A DNA stretch of 64,000 nucleotides from Massilia sp. Leaf139 (lineage in GTDB: Bacteria; Pseudomonadota; Gammaproteobacteria; Burkholderiales; Burkholderiaceae_D): contig NZ_LMOJ01000026.1 of assembly GCF_001424165.1 (NCBI RefSeq), positions 1 to 64,000 on the forward strand, read 5' to 3'. Under the pieces are notes generated by a model. It was not told the DNA's origin, ran no database searches, and saw only the letters and a program-made list of their open reading frames with translations. The position numbers and the translations under genes are program-made. Shown one piece after another: positions 27,104 through 35,959 of this stretch (positions are counted from its first letter, which is position 1; each line of letters begins with the position of its first letter).

Positions 27104-27192
27104 CTCCCTGCACCCGCGCTTCCATTCAAAAAGCCCTTGTCGCCGCGCCATGCTTATGTCATAAGCTTTCCGCTCAACTGCCTGAAACCACC

Positions 27193-28554
27193 ATGCTGAA
27201 CGTTCCCGATTCCGACGCCACCTACGCCGCCCCGCCCGTCCTCACGGTCACCGCCCTCAACGCCCAGGTGGCGCGCCTGCTCGAGCGCTCCTTCCCGCTC
27301 ACCTGGATCGGCGGCGAGATCTCGAATTTCACGCGCGCCAGTTCCGGGCACTGGTATTTCACGCTGAAGGACGACGCAGCCCAGGTGCGCGCCGTCATGT
27401 TCCGCGGCCGCGCCCAGTACGCCGGCTTCGTGCCGCGCGAGGGCGACAAGGTCGAGGTGCGCGCCCTGGTCACCCTGTACGGGGCGCGCGGCGACTACCA
27501 GATCAATGTCGAGGCGATCCGGCGCGCCGGCGTCGGCCAGCTTTACGAAGCCTTCCTGCGCCTGAAGGAAAAGCTCTCCAGCCAGGGCTTGTTCGACCAG
27601 GATCGCAAGCGTCCCCTGCCCCTGTTCACGCGCAGCATCGGGATCGTCACCAGCCCGCAGGCCGCGGCCTTGCGCGACATCCTCCACGCCCTCAAGCGCC
27701 GTGCCCCGCATGTGAACATCGTGCTGTACCCGGCGCCGGTGCAGGGCCAGTTCGCGGCCCAGAAGATCGCCGAGGCGATCATGACGGCCTCACACCGTGC
27801 CGAAGTCGACGTGCTGCTGGTCTGCCGCGGCGGCGGCTCGATCGAAGACCTGTGGAGTTTTAATGAGGAAGTCGTGGCGCGCGCGATCGCCGCCTGCAGC
27901 ATGCCCGTGATCGCGGGCGTGGGCCACGAGACCGACGTCACCATCGCCGACTTCGCCGCCGACATGCGCGCCGCCACGCCGACAGCCGCGGCCGAACTGG
28001 CGGCCACGCCGCGCGACGACTGGATGGGTTCGCTGGCGGCGGACACCACCGACCTGCGCCGCGCCATGCGCCGTCAATTGTCGGAAGCGAACCAGGGCCT
28101 GGACAACCTCAGCCGGCGCCTGCTCAGTCCCACGGCCCAGATTGCGCACCAGCGCCTCAAATTGCGCGCCATGGCCGCGAGCTCCACTCATGCTGTGCGC
28201 GCTCCGCTCAACCGCGGCGGCGTGCTGCTGGCCCAGCTCCAGCAGCGCTGGGCGCGCCACCGGCCCGAGGTGCGCTCGCTGCGCGCCCAGCTCCTCTCCG
28301 AAGGCCGCCACCTGAACGCAAGCCTGTGCGGTGCGGTCAAACAGCGGCGCGACGCGCTCGACGCCCTGGTGGCCCAGCTGGAACTGCTCAATCCCCAGCG
28401 CACGCTCGAGCGCGGCTATGCGATCGTCAGCAATGCCGCCGGGCACGCCCTGCGCGCGCCGGGCGAGATCAAGACGCGCCAGGTGCTGACCGTGCGTCTG
28501 GCCGACGGCAGTGCCGAAGTCAAAGTATCGAGCGTGCAGGCGCGGCTGGAGTAA
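27193..28554 (+). CDS. xseA: Exodeoxyribonuclease VII large subunit
   Basis: The product (453 aa) is the large subunit of exonuclease VII, which degrades single-stranded DNA in both directions. The N-terminal OB-fold includes WIGGEISNFTRASSGHWYFTLKD. The catalytic part has FDQDRKRPLPLFTRSIGIVTSPQ, LLVCRGGGSIEDLWSFNEE and AGVGHETDVTIADFAADMRA (each quoted in part). A long helical coiled-coil C-terminus follows. I chose the ATG at 27193; upstream residues in the same frame fall in the repeat array and do not match the family. The ribosome binding site is weak. The small subunit xseB is not in the window. Confidence 0.95.
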   Translation: MLNVPDSDATYAAPPVLTVTALNAQVARLLERSFPLTWIGGEISNFTRASSGHWYFTLKDDAAQVRAVMFRGRAQYAGFVPREGDKVEVRALVTLYGARGDYQINVEAIRRAGVGQLYEAFLRLKEKLSSQGLFDQDRKRPLPLFTRSIGIVTSPQAAALRDILHALKRRAPHVNIVLYPAPVQGQFAAQKIAEAIMTASHRAEVDVLLVCRGGGSIEDLWSFNEEVVARAIAACSMPVIAGVGHETDVTIADFAADMRAATPTAAAELAATPRDDWMGSLAADTTDLRRAMRRQLSEANQGLDNLSRRLLSPTAQIAHQRLKLRAMAASSTHAVRAPLNRGGVLLAQLQQRWARHRPEVRSLRAQLLSEGRHLNASLCGAVKQRRDALDALVAQLELLNPQRTLERGYAIVSNAAGHALRAPGEIKTRQVLTVRLADGSAEVKVSSVQARLE

Positions 28555-28674
28555 GAGCGTGCGCTAAGCTTCACCGTTCAATATGCAGCGAACAAGCAAG
28601 GCCTGCCCATCCGGTTTAAAATACGCGCCGTTTCCGAAGAATTACTTCGTTTCCAACCAATAGAGGAATAAGAC

Positions 28675-29253
28675 ATGGAACACACTCTGCCACCGCTGCC
28701 GTACGCGAAAGACGCCCTCCAGCCGCACATCTCGGCTGAGACCCTGGAATACCACTATGGCAAGCACCATGCTGGCTATGTGACGAACCTGAACAACCTG
28801 ATCAAGGGTACCGAGTTCGAAAACATGTCGCTGGAAGAAATCGTCAAGAAGTCCTCGGGCGGCATCTTCAACAACTCGGCCCAGGTCTGGAACCACACCT
28901 TCTTCTGGAACTGCATGACGCCGAACGGCGGCGGCGCGCCAACCGGCAAGGTCGGCGATGCGATCAACGCCAAGTGGGGCTCGTTCGACAAGTTCAAGGA
29001 AGAGTTCTCGAAGTCGGCAGTCGGCAACTTCGGTTCGGGCTGGACCTGGCTGGTGCAAAAGGCCGACGGCGGCGTCGACATCGTCAACACCTCGAACGCC
29101 CACACCCCGCTGGCAAGCGACGACAAGGCCCTGCTGACCTGCGACGTCTGGGAACACGCCTACTACATCGACTACCGCAACGCCCGCGCCAAGTTCGTGG
29201 AATCGTGGTGGAACCTGGTCAACTGGGAATTCGTGAACCAGAACATGGCGTAA
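28675..29253 (+). CDS. sodB: Superoxide dismutase (Fe)
   Basis: The product (192 aa) converts superoxide to oxygen and hydrogen peroxide in the cytoplasm. Metal ligands are visible in LEYHYGKHHAGYV (His), VWNHTFFWNCM (His) and CDVWEHAYYIDYRN (Asp and His). GIFNNSAQVWNH and NFGSGWTWLV are typical of the iron form. GAGGAATAAGAC precedes the ATG. It follows xseA by 120 bases, a neighbourhood common in Burkholderiales, and ends at a strong bidirectional terminator. The sequence is full length and intact. Confidence 0.97.
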   Translation: MEHTLPPLPYAKDALQPHISAETLEYHYGKHHAGYVTNLNNLIKGTEFENMSLEEIVKKSSGGIFNNSAQVWNHTFFWNCMTPNGGGAPTGKVGDAINAKWGSFDKFKEEFSKSAVGNFGSGWTWLVQKADGGVDIVNTSNAHTPLASDDKALLTCDVWEHAYYIDYRNARAKFVESWWNLVNWEFVNQNMA

Positions 29254-29283
29254 TGCCGGGGCGAATCGCTTCGCTCTCGTAAG

Positions 29284-29325
29284 CAAAAAACCCCCGGGCG
29301 TGTCGGACACCCCGGGGGTTTTTTC
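29284..29325. terminator. Bidirectional terminator between sodB and czcA
   Basis: A GC-rich stem (CCCCCGGG and its complement CCCGGGGG, 29291-29318) is flanked by six A on the left and six T on the right. It can therefore stop sodB transcripts on the plus strand and czcA transcripts on the minus strand. Confidence 0.92.
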
Positions 29326-32300
29326 ATTGCCGCCCCCTCGTCCGATGCACCATCTCGTACATCAGCGGCAACAGCAGCAGCGTCAGCAAGGTCGATGAGA
29401 CCACGCCGCCGATCACCACCGTCGCCAGCGGCCGCTGCACCTCGGCCCCGGTGCCGGTGGCGATCGCCATCGGCAGGAAGCCGAGCGAAGCCACCAGCGC
29501 CGTCATCAAGACCGGCCGCAGACGCGTCACGGCGCCCTCATGGATCGCTGCGGCGAGCGGCATGCCGCCTTCGCGCAGGCCGCGGATGAAGGTGATCATC
29601 ACCAGGCCGTTGAGCACGGCCACGCCCGACAGCGCGATGAAGCCGACCGCCGCCGAGATCGACATCGGGATGCCGCGCAGCCAGAGCGCGCAGATGCCGC
29701 CCGTGAGCGCGAAGGGAATCCCCGTGAAGACCAGCAGGCCATCCTTGACGTTGTTGAACATCACGAACAGCAGCGCGAACACCAGCAGCAGCGAGGCCGG
29801 CACCACCAATTGCAGCCGCCGCGCCGCCGCCTGCAGGTTTTCGAACTGGCCGCCCCAGGTCGTCCAGTAGCCGGTCGGCACCTTCACCTCGGCCGCGATG
29901 CGCTCCTGCGCCTCGGCCACGAAGGAACCGATATCGCGCCCGCGCACGTTGGCCGTGACGACGACGCGCCGCTTGCCCTGCTCGCGGCTGAGCTGGTTCG
30001 GCCCGGGCGCCATCTCGAAGGCGGCGATCTCGCCTAGCGTGATGAAGTGCCGGGCTCCTCCCGCAGCCCCTGCCGGCAATGGGACAGGCAGCCGCTGCAA
30101 GGCGTCGATGTCGCTGCGCACCGCCTCGGGCAGGCGCACGACGATGTCGAAGCGCCGGTCGCCCTCGAACAGGGTGCCCGCCTCGCGCCCGGCCGTCGCG
30201 GTGGCGATCATGTCCTGGACGTCGGCGATGTTCAGGCCCATGCGGGCGGCGCGCTCGCGGTCGACTTTGATCTGCAGCATCGGCAAGCCCGTGGTCTGCT
30301 CGACCGCGACCTCGCTGGCGCCCGGCACCCTGTCCAGCACCGCGCCGATGCGCGCGGCCGTCGCATTCAGCACGTCGAGATCGTCCCCGAACACCTTTAC
30401 CGCGACGTCGCTGCGCACGCCGGAGATGAGCTCGTTGACCCGGAGCTGGATCGGCTGGCTGAACTCGTAGCTATTGCCCGGCAAGGTCTCGACTGTCTGC
30501 TGGATGGCGGCCAGCAGCTGCGCGCGCGTTTTCTTCGGCCTCGGCCAGGCGCTCTCCGGCTTGAGCATGATGTAGCCGTCGGCCACGCTCGGCGGCATGG
30601 GGTCGGACGCGACCTCGGCCGTGCCGATGCGGGCGAACACGCGCGCGATCTCCGGGAAGTTTTTGATCAGAGTGGTCTCGATCTGCTGCTGCATGCGCAC
30701 CGACTGCGTCAGGCTCGTCCCCGGCACCCGCACCGTCAGCACGGCCAGGTCGCCCTCGTTCATGTTGGGCACGAATTCCGTGCCCAGCCGGGTCGCCAGC
30801 AGCACCGACAAGGCGAGCACGATGCCGGCAAAGGCCAGCGCCACCGGCCGGTTCGCCATCACATAACGCAGGACCGGCTCGTACTGGCGCCGCGCGGCGC
30901 CCATCAGGCGACCTTCCCTTTCCTCGACGCGCCCGCTCATGAACAGGGCCACGGCCGCCGGGACGAAGGTCACCGACAGGATCATCGCGCCCAGCAGGGC
31001 GACGACCACCGTGAAAGCCATCGGATGGAACATCTTGCCCTCCACGCCAGTGAGCACGAAGATCGGCAGGTAGACGATCATGATGATCAACTGGCCGAAC
31101 AGCAGTGGACGCCGCGCTTCCTGCGCCGCCAGGAAGACCTCCTCGAAGCGTTCCTCCATGCTCAGGGTGCGGCCCTGGCGCGCCTGGGCCTGGGCGAGGC
31201 GGCGCACGCAGTTCTCGACGATGACGACGGCGCCGTCGACGATGATGCCGAAGTCGAGCGCGCCCAGGCTGAGCAGGTTGGCGCTGACCTTGTTGCCCAC
31301 CATGCCCGAGAAGGTGAACAGCATCGCCAGCGGAATCACCATCGCGGTCAGCAGCGCCGCGCGCAGGTTGCCGAGGAAGAGGAAGAGCACCGCCACCACC
31401 AGCACCGCCCCTTCGAGCAGGTTGTTCCTGACCGTGCCGATCGCCTTTTCGACCAGGATGGTGCGGTCGTAGACGGTGACGGCTTTGACGCCGGGCGGCA
31501 GCGTGCGGTTGATCTCGGCCATCTTCCGATCCACCGCGCTCGACACCGCCCGGCTGTTCTCGCCGATCAGCATGAAGACGGTGCCCAGCACGACCTCCTG
31601 GCCGTTCTCGGTGGCCGCGCCCGTGCGCAGCTCGCGGCCGATCGACACCTCCGCCACGTCGCGCACCCGTACCGGCGCGCCGCCGCTGTTGGCGACGACG
31701 ATGTTGCCGATGTCGGCCATCGATTCCACCTGGCCGGGCGCGCGGATCAGGTACTGCTCCCCGGCCCGCTCGATATAGCCGGCGCCGACATTGCCGTTGT
31801 TGCGTTCCAGCGCCGTGACGACGTCCGCCAGCCCCAGGCCGTAGGACGACAGTAGATGCGGATTCGGCGCGACCAGGAATTCCTTGTTGTAGCCGCCGAT
31901 GGAATTGATCTCGGTGACGCCCGGCACGTTGCGCAGCTGCGGCTTGATGATCCAGTCCTGCACCTCGCGCAGGTCGGTCGGCGTGTAAGGCGCGCCATCG
32001 GGCTTCTTCGCGCCCGGCACGGTCTCGACCGTCCACAGGTAGATTTCGCTCAGGCCGGTGGCGATCGGCCCCATCGCGGGCGTGACGCCGCCAGGGAGCT
32101 GCTCGCGCGCGTCCTGCAGCCGCTGACTGACGAGCTGGCGGGCGAAATGGATGTCGGTGCCGTCCTTGAAGACGACGGTCACCTGCGACAGGCCGTAGCG
32201 CGACAGCGAGCGGAAGGACTCGAGTTGCGGCAAGCCCGCCATCAGCGACTCGATCGGGAAGGTGATGCGCTGCTCGGTCTCGAGCGGCGAAAAGCCCGGC

Positions 32301-32458
32301 GCGGCGGTATTGATCTGCACCTGGACGTTGGTCACGTCCGGCACGGCATCGATGGGCAGCCGCTGGTAGTTGTAGACACCGGCCGCCGCCATGAGCAGGA
32401 CGAGGAACATGACGATCCAGCGGTGCGCGATGGAGGCACGAATGATTCGGTTGAACAT
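29324..32458 (-). CDS. czcA: Heavy-metal efflux RND pump, CzcA/CusA family
   Basis: The product (1044 aa) is the inner-membrane proton-driven RND transporter of a tripartite heavy-metal exporter. It starts MFNRIIRASIAHRW with a first helix, and RLPIDAVPDVTNVQVQI is a family landmark. The proton-relay segment reads LDFGIIVDGAVVIVEN, which matches the zinc/cobalt/cadmium (HME1) type rather than the copper type. I chose the ATG at 32458 (GAGG upstream); the open frame continues far upstream but only by overlapping czcB. It is last in the operon czcI-czcC-czcB-czcA, 14 bases after the czcB stop. Confidence 0.93.
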   Translation of the reverse strand: MFNRIIRASIAHRWIVMFLVLLMAAAGVYNYQRLPIDAVPDVTNVQVQINTAAPGFSPLETEQRITFPIESLMAGLPQLESFRSLSRYGLSQVTVVFKDGTDIHFARQLVSQRLQDAREQLPGGVTPAMGPIATGLSEIYLWTVETVPGAKKPDGAPYTPTDLREVQDWIIKPQLRNVPGVTEINSIGGYNKEFLVAPNPHLLSSYGLGLADVVTALERNNGNVGAGYIERAGEQYLIRAPGQVESMADIGNIVVANSGGAPVRVRDVAEVSIGRELRTGAATENGQEVVLGTVFMLIGENSRAVSSAVDRKMAEINRTLPPGVKAVTVYDRTILVEKAIGTVRNNLLEGAVLVVAVLFLFLGNLRAALLTAMVIPLAMLFTFSGMVGNKVSANLLSLGALDFGIIVDGAVVIVENCVRRLAQAQARQGRTLSMEERFEEVFLAAQEARRPLLFGQLIIMIVYLPIFVLTGVEGKMFHPMAFTVVVALLGAMILSVTFVPAAVALFMSGRVEEREGRLMGAARRQYEPVLRYVMANRPVALAFAGIVLALSVLLATRLGTEFVPNMNEGDLAVLTVRVPGTSLTQSVRMQQQIETTLIKNFPEIARVFARIGTAEVASDPMPPSVADGYIMLKPESAWPRPKKTRAQLLAAIQQTVETLPGNSYEFSQPIQLRVNELISGVRSDVAVKVFGDDLDVLNATAARIGAVLDRVPGASEVAVEQTTGLPMLQIKVDRERAARMGLNIADVQDMIATATAGREAGTLFEGDRRFDIVVRLPEAVRSDIDALQRLPVPLPAGAAGGARHFITLGEIAAFEMAPGPNQLSREQGKRRVVVTANVRGRDIGSFVAEAQERIAAEVKVPTGYWTTWGGQFENLQAAARRLQLVVPASLLLVFALLFVMFNNVKDGLLVFTGIPFALTGGICALWLRGIPMSISAAVGFIALSGVAVLNGLVMITFIRGLREGGMPLAAAIHEGAVTRLRPVLMTALVASLGFLPMAIATGTGAEVQRPLATVVIGGVVSSTLLTLLLLPLMYEMVHRTRGRQ

Positions 32459-32472
32459 GGTCGTGTGTCCCC

Positions 32473-33687
32473 TCAGTGGCCGTGCTCGGCGTCGCCCTTG
32501 GCCCCCTCGGCCTTGATCGCGAAGCTGCCGGCGCCGGCGTACTGCTCGCCCGCCTTCATGCCGCTGACGATTTCGACCAGGCGCCCGTCCGAGCGCCCGA
32601 CCGCCACGCTCTGCGCCACGAAGCCCGCGCCGACGCGCTTGAAGACCACCTGGCGCCCTCCGACCGTCTGCAGCGCTTCCCTGGCGACGGCCACCGGCAC
32701 CTGCGCCGAACCGGTGACGATGTCGACGTTGACGAAGAGCCCCGGCCGCCACGCGGTCTGCGGGTTGTCCAGCACGACCCGGGCCTTGGCCGAGCGCGAT
32801 TCCTCGCCGATCAGGCTGCTGACGAAACTCACCTTGCCCGGCGCCGTCGTGCTCGACGCGACCGAGCGGATCACCGCTTCGGTGCCGACCCGGACGATCT
32901 CCAGATCCTTGGCCGGCACGACGACGTCGGCCCAGACGGTCGACAGATCCGAGACGGTGAAGATGCGCGTATCGGCGCCGACGACTTCGCCCTGGGCCAC
33001 GTGCTTTTCGACGATCGTCCCGCCGAACGGGGCGCGTACCTGCAGGCGGTTGCTGGCGCCGGCGCCGCCCATGCCTCCCAGTGCGGCCAGTTTCTGCCGC
33101 GCGCCCTGCACGGCGATCTCGGCTTCGCGCAGCTCGCTTTCCGCCTTCAGGTAATCCTGGCGGGCGGAGATCTTCTCTTCCCACAGCGTCTTTTCCGATG
33201 TGTAGACGCTACGCGCATAGGCAAGGCGTTTCCCGGCCGCGGCCAGGTCGGCCCGCTGGCCGGCGATCTCGGCGCTGGCGATGATGGCGAGGGTGTCGCC
33301 TTTCCTGACCTCCTGGCCCAGCGTGGCGGCGACGCGCTCCACCGCGCCGGCCGCGCGCGCGGTGACGTGGGCGGTGCGATCCTCGTTGAGGGCGATCTGG
33401 CCGGGCATCCGGATGAAGGTGTCCAGATGGGCTGCGGCGGCGCTGTGCATCGTGATGCCGGCGAGTTTGACCTGCTCGTCGCTGAAGCGGATCAGACCTT
33501 CATCCGCGTGCTTTTCACCATGCTCGTCGTTGTGCTCGCCTTCGGCGTGTTCGCCGCCCTCGCTTTTTGCTTCCGTGTGCTCGGCCTGTTGCGCGCCGCC
33601 GTTGCGGCCCTTGAACAGGACGACGCCGCCGAACACGAGGGCCAGTGCCACCATGATCGCAATGACTTTTGACTGATGCTTGTTCAT
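32473..33687 (-). CDS. czcB: Efflux RND periplasmic adaptor subunit, CzcB family
   Basis: The product (404 aa) links the CzcA pump to the outer-membrane channel. An N-terminal membrane anchor (VIAIMVALALVFGGVVLF) is followed by a stretch rich in His, Glu and Asp (GEHAEGEHNDEHGEKHADEG) that probably binds metal ions. Then come the beta-barrel and lipoyl parts, split by a helical hairpin (IRMPGQIALNEDRTAHV, APFGGTIVEKHVAQGEVV). The start overlaps the czcC stop by four bases. The histidine-rich extension is typical of zinc/cobalt exporters. Confidence 0.93.
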   Translation of the reverse strand: MNKHQSKVIAIMVALALVFGGVVLFKGRNGGAQQAEHTEAKSEGGEHAEGEHNDEHGEKHADEGLIRFSDEQVKLAGITMHSAAAAHLDTFIRMPGQIALNEDRTAHVTARAAGAVERVAATLGQEVRKGDTLAIIASAEIAGQRADLAAAGKRLAYARSVYTSEKTLWEEKISARQDYLKAESELREAEIAVQGARQKLAALGGMGGAGASNRLQVRAPFGGTIVEKHVAQGEVVGADTRIFTVSDLSTVWADVVVPAKDLEIVRVGTEAVIRSVASSTTAPGKVSFVSSLIGEESRSAKARVVLDNPQTAWRPGLFVNVDIVTGSAQVPVAVAREALQTVGGRQVVFKRVGAGFVAQSVAVGRSDGRLVEIVSGMKAGEQYAGAGSFAIKAEGAKGDAEHGH

Positions 33688-34934
33688 TCTTGCTCCTGTG
33701 CTTGCGTGGTGCCGCCGACGGGGCCGGTCGCAGCGACGAGCCGGTCGATCTCGGCCGCGGCCCGGTAGCTCTCCGCCACCGCCAGCAGATATTGGTTTTT
33801 CGATTGGAACAGGGTGCGCTGCGCGTCGAGCACTTCCAGGAAGCTGAACTTGCCCAGCTCGAAGCCGCGGCTGGCGGCTTGGTAGGCCGTCTCGGCGCCG
33901 GGCAGCATCTCGTTCGCGATCAGGGCCGCTTCATCGAGGGCGGCGGCCATGCGGGCATGGGCATCGGCCAGTTCGGCGCGCAGGCGCAGCGCCGCGGCGT
34001 CGCGCTCGTCGCGCGCCTTGTCGGTGCGGCGCAGGGATTCGAGCAGAGCGCCCTGGTTGCGGTTGAACAGCGGCAGCGGCAGCGACAGGCCCACGACGGC
34101 CTGCCGGTGGCCGACCTCGCGCTTGCTGCCGAGGGCCACCGTCACATCCGGCATGCGCCGCGCTCGCTCGAGCTCGACCACGGCCTGGCGCTGCTCGACC
34201 TGCGCGCGTGCTCGCGCCAGTTCGGGCGCACGCTCCAGTTGCGCGAGCAGCGCCGGCAAGCTTGCGACAGGCGGCGGCGCAATCGGCGACGGGCTTGCTA
34301 GCGCGATCTCGTGCGGGTCGGCGCCGACCAGCGCCGCTAGCCTGGCCCTGGCCCGCGTCAGTTCGCGCTCGGCCTGAACCGCCTCGATGCGCACGCCCGC
34401 CTGCGCCACCCTGGCGCGGGTCTCCTCGACCGGCGACAACTTCCCGGCGAGCACCCGTTTGCCGGCCGCCTCGCTCGCCTTGGCGGCGATCGCTGCGATC
34501 TCGCCGGCCAGGCGGCTGCGCTCGGTCGCCGCGACCACCTCGTAAAAAGCGGCAATCGTCTCGCCGCGTATGCGCGCACGCACGGCGCCGGCGTCCAGTG
34601 AGGCGACACGCTGCTCGCGCTCGGCCGCCCGGATGCGCGCTGCGCGTTTGCCCCCAAACTCGAGCGGGATGTTCAGCTGGACGGTCGAACTGCGGTTCGG
34701 CTCGCCGGCACCTTCGCGCAGGAGTTCGAGTTCCGGATTAGGCAGGAGCCCGGCCTGGCGCAGGGCGCCGTCCTGCGCCGCAACTTCGTTGTGCGCGGCG
34801 CGGATCTCCGGATGCACGCGCAGCGCACGCGCCACGGCCGCATCGACCGTCAGCGGGATCGCCGCCTGGGCTTGCGCAAGGGATGGCACGCAAGCCATCC
34901 CCGCCATCGCAAGCGATAACATAGTTTTCTTCAA
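33684..34934 (-). CDS. czcC: TolC-family outer-membrane channel, CzcC
   Basis: The product (416 aa) is the outer-membrane factor of the efflux system. It has a signal peptide ending AQAQA, the two internally repeated TolC halves (LTVDAAVARALRVHPEIRAA and the second LARARAQVEQRQAVVELE) and conserved LPNPELELL and LPLPLFNRNQG. I chose a TTG start at 34934 because GGAGAG lies six bases before it; an ATG at 34922 is the alternative. The last codons overlap czcB. The gene lies 92 bases after czcI. Confidence 0.9.
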   Translation of the reverse strand: MKKTMLSLAMAGMACVPSLAQAQAAIPLTVDAAVARALRVHPEIRAAHNEVAAQDGALRQAGLLPNPELELLREGAGEPNRSSTVQLNIPLEFGGKRAARIRAAEREQRVASLDAGAVRARIRGETIAAFYEVVAATERSRLAGEIAAIAAKASEAAGKRVLAGKLSPVEETRARVAQAGVRIEAVQAERELTRARARLAALVGADPHEIALASPSPIAPPPVASLPALLAQLERAPELARARAQVEQRQAVVELERARRMPDVTVALGSKREVGHRQAVVGLSLPLPLFNRNQGALLESLRRTDKARDERDAAALRLRAELADAHARMAAALDEAALIANEMLPGAETAYQAASRGFELGKFSFLEVLDAQRTLFQSKNQYLLAVAESYRAAAEIDRLVAATGPVGGTTQAQEQE

Positions 34935-35026
34935 TTTGTCTCTCCGAACGAAGTGTCTATTCGGCGGCGTCGGCACCATGGCGCCGCTCGCGCGGGGCGG
35001 GTTCGATGCGCGCGACACCGCGGTGT

Positions 35027-35371
35027 CTAGGCGCGGAGCAGCCAGTCGGGCCGGGGAATCAGCTCGGGGATGTGGGAGGAAAAGCGGGGCGACTCAGTGC
35101 GCAGGTGCATGCTCGGACCGGGCTGCGCGCATGCCGGCGCGGCGGGGGCGATCGCATTCGAGGGGACGTGGTGGCAGTAGTCGCAGTCGGGATCCGCTTG
35201 CAGCTTCTTTGCCTCGTGCTTGCCGTCGTCTCCCGTGTCATCGTGCTTGTGCACGTGGTGGCCGAAATGGGGCGCCGCCGCTTCCTCGTGCGCGCAATAC
35301 GTTCCTGCGATCGCCCAGGAAAACTGGAGCGGCAGTAGCACGAGCAGGACGATCAGGAAGATGCGTTTCAT
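35027..35371 (-). CDS. czcI: CzcI-like secreted metal-binding protein
   Basis: The product (114 aa) starts MKRIFLIVLLVLLPLQFSWA, a signal peptide, and continues with a histidine-rich mature part (HEEAAAPHFGHHVHKHDD) and DPDCDYCHHVPSNA with two cysteines. This pattern and its place as first gene of the operon match CzcI, a small periplasmic protein that modulates zinc/cobalt/cadmium resistance in related bacteria. The tail is variable. A MerR-type operator-promoter lies about 75 bases upstream. The role is inferred from family and context. Confidence 0.8.
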   Translation of the reverse strand: MKRIFLIVLLVLLPLQFSWAIAGTYCAHEEAAAPHFGHHVHKHDDTGDDGKHEAKKLQADPDCDYCHHVPSNAIAPAAPACAQPGPSMHLRTESPRFSSHIPELIPRPDWLLRA

Positions 35372-35445
35372 CGGTCTTTAGCGGGGAAATCAGCCCTTAG
35401 TGTAGCCGAGCTGGCAATGGTAGCTTGCAAGCGCTGTATAGTGCG

Positions 35446-35477
35446 TATTTAAAACCCTGTAGCCGGTGCAGGGTCAA
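35446..35477 (-). promoter_or_regulatory. MerR-type operator/promoter driving czcICBA
   Basis: On the minus strand a -35 box TTGACC (35477-35472) and a -10 box TAAATA (35451-35446) are 20 bases apart, the overlong spacing typical of MerR-family targets. The spacer carries the palindrome ACCCTGTAGC...TGCAGGGT (35454-35474). It faces czcI, while the regulator gene starts 30 bases away in the other direction. Binding by the neighbouring CadR-like protein is inferred. Confidence 0.85.
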
Positions 35478-35506
35478 GCGTTTGACAATCGAACAGGACG
35501 ATTCCG

Positions 35507-35935
35507 ATGAAAATTGGTGAACTCGCGGAGAAATCGGGCTGCCTGGTGGAGACCATCCGCTATTACGAGCGGATCGGCCTGCTCATGCCGCCCGAGCGGG
35601 CCATGAACAATTACCGCAGCTACACCGAGCGGCACGGCGAGCGCCTGCTCTTCATCCGCCATTGCCGGGCGCTGGACATGACCCTGGACGAGATCCGCTC
35701 CCTCTTGACCCTGCGCGACGATCCCCAGCGCGCGTGCGCGGGCGTGAACCAGCTCCTCGACGACCATATCGGCCACGTTGCCGAGCGCATCCAGGCACTG
35801 ACGGCCCTGGAGGCGCAACTGCGCGAGCTGCGGGGCCGCTGTGTGACTGACGATACGACGAGTGCGTGCGAGATCTTGCGCGCCCTCGGCGCCGAAGGCA
35901 GCTGCGAGGTGTCGCTGCACCGCGTGCATGGCTGA
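35507..35935 (+). CDS. cadR: Cd(II)/Pb(II)-responsive MerR-family regulator (CadR/PbrR type)
   Basis: The product (142 aa) has the MerR winged helix (MKIGELAEKSGCLVETIRYY, ERIGLLMPPER) and the dimerisation helix with a metal-binding part. Cys77 (QRACAGV) and Cys112 (RGRCVTDD) lie at the positions used for metal binding in CadR/PbrR; further cysteines are at 121 and 133. Such regulators bend overlong promoters when metal binds. AGGA precedes the ATG. It is divergent from czcICBA, and two matching operators are in reach. Zinc-sensing ZntR is less likely given the cysteine pattern. Confidence 0.88.
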   Translation: MKIGELAEKSGCLVETIRYYERIGLLMPPERAMNNYRSYTERHGERLLFIRHCRALDMTLDEIRSLLTLRDDPQRACAGVNQLLDDHIGHVAERIQALTALEAQLRELRGRCVTDDTTSACEILRALGAEGSCEVSLHRVHG

Positions 35936-35959
35936 GCGGCCGGGCGCGCTTGCCGCGCC

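Larger units (their letters stand above)
26064..27110 (+). repeat. Seven-unit phased repeat array with hairpins and DnaA-box-like nonamers
   Basis: This gene-free stretch between exbB and xseA holds seven copies of one architecture in the same orientation. Each has an imperfect palindrome CACAnTTTTGTGGAnAAAATTGTG with a TGTGGANAA nonamer at its centre (reverse complement TTNTCCACA, a DnaA-box match). A TTGATT (CTGATT in unit 6) starts exactly 45 bases after the nonamer. A GCGGCAC-like motif starts 81 bases after it (82 in unit 6, weak in units 3 and 7). Nonamers start at 26084, 26250, 26390, 26570, 26698, 26892 and 27016; the gaps alternate long and short. Open frames here look non-coding. 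The function is unknown; a DnaA-titrating site, a tandem small-RNA family or a mobile hairpin repeat are possible. Confidence 0.9.

Noticed and set aside
26064..27110. The DnaA-box array as the chromosomal replication origin
   Set aside because: No dnaA, dnaN, rpmH or gyrB is near, and the neighbours are exbB and xseA. The nonamers are spread over a kilobase with fixed sub-motifs, unlike a typical oriC. A titration site or RNA array fits better.
26064..27110. CRISPR array
   Set aside because: Repeats are imperfect, spacing is 124-194 bases rather than 60-75, and there are no cas genes.
30047..31855. Long plus-strand open frame of about 600 codons opposite czcA
   Set aside because: Its translation is low-complexity (Arg, Asp, His, Gln) and antisense to a certain RND pump gene.
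29324..33184. Extended N-terminus of the CzcA frame to 33184
   Set aside because: The extra residues overlap czcB in another frame and have no RND similarity; the first helix starts at MFNRIIRASI.
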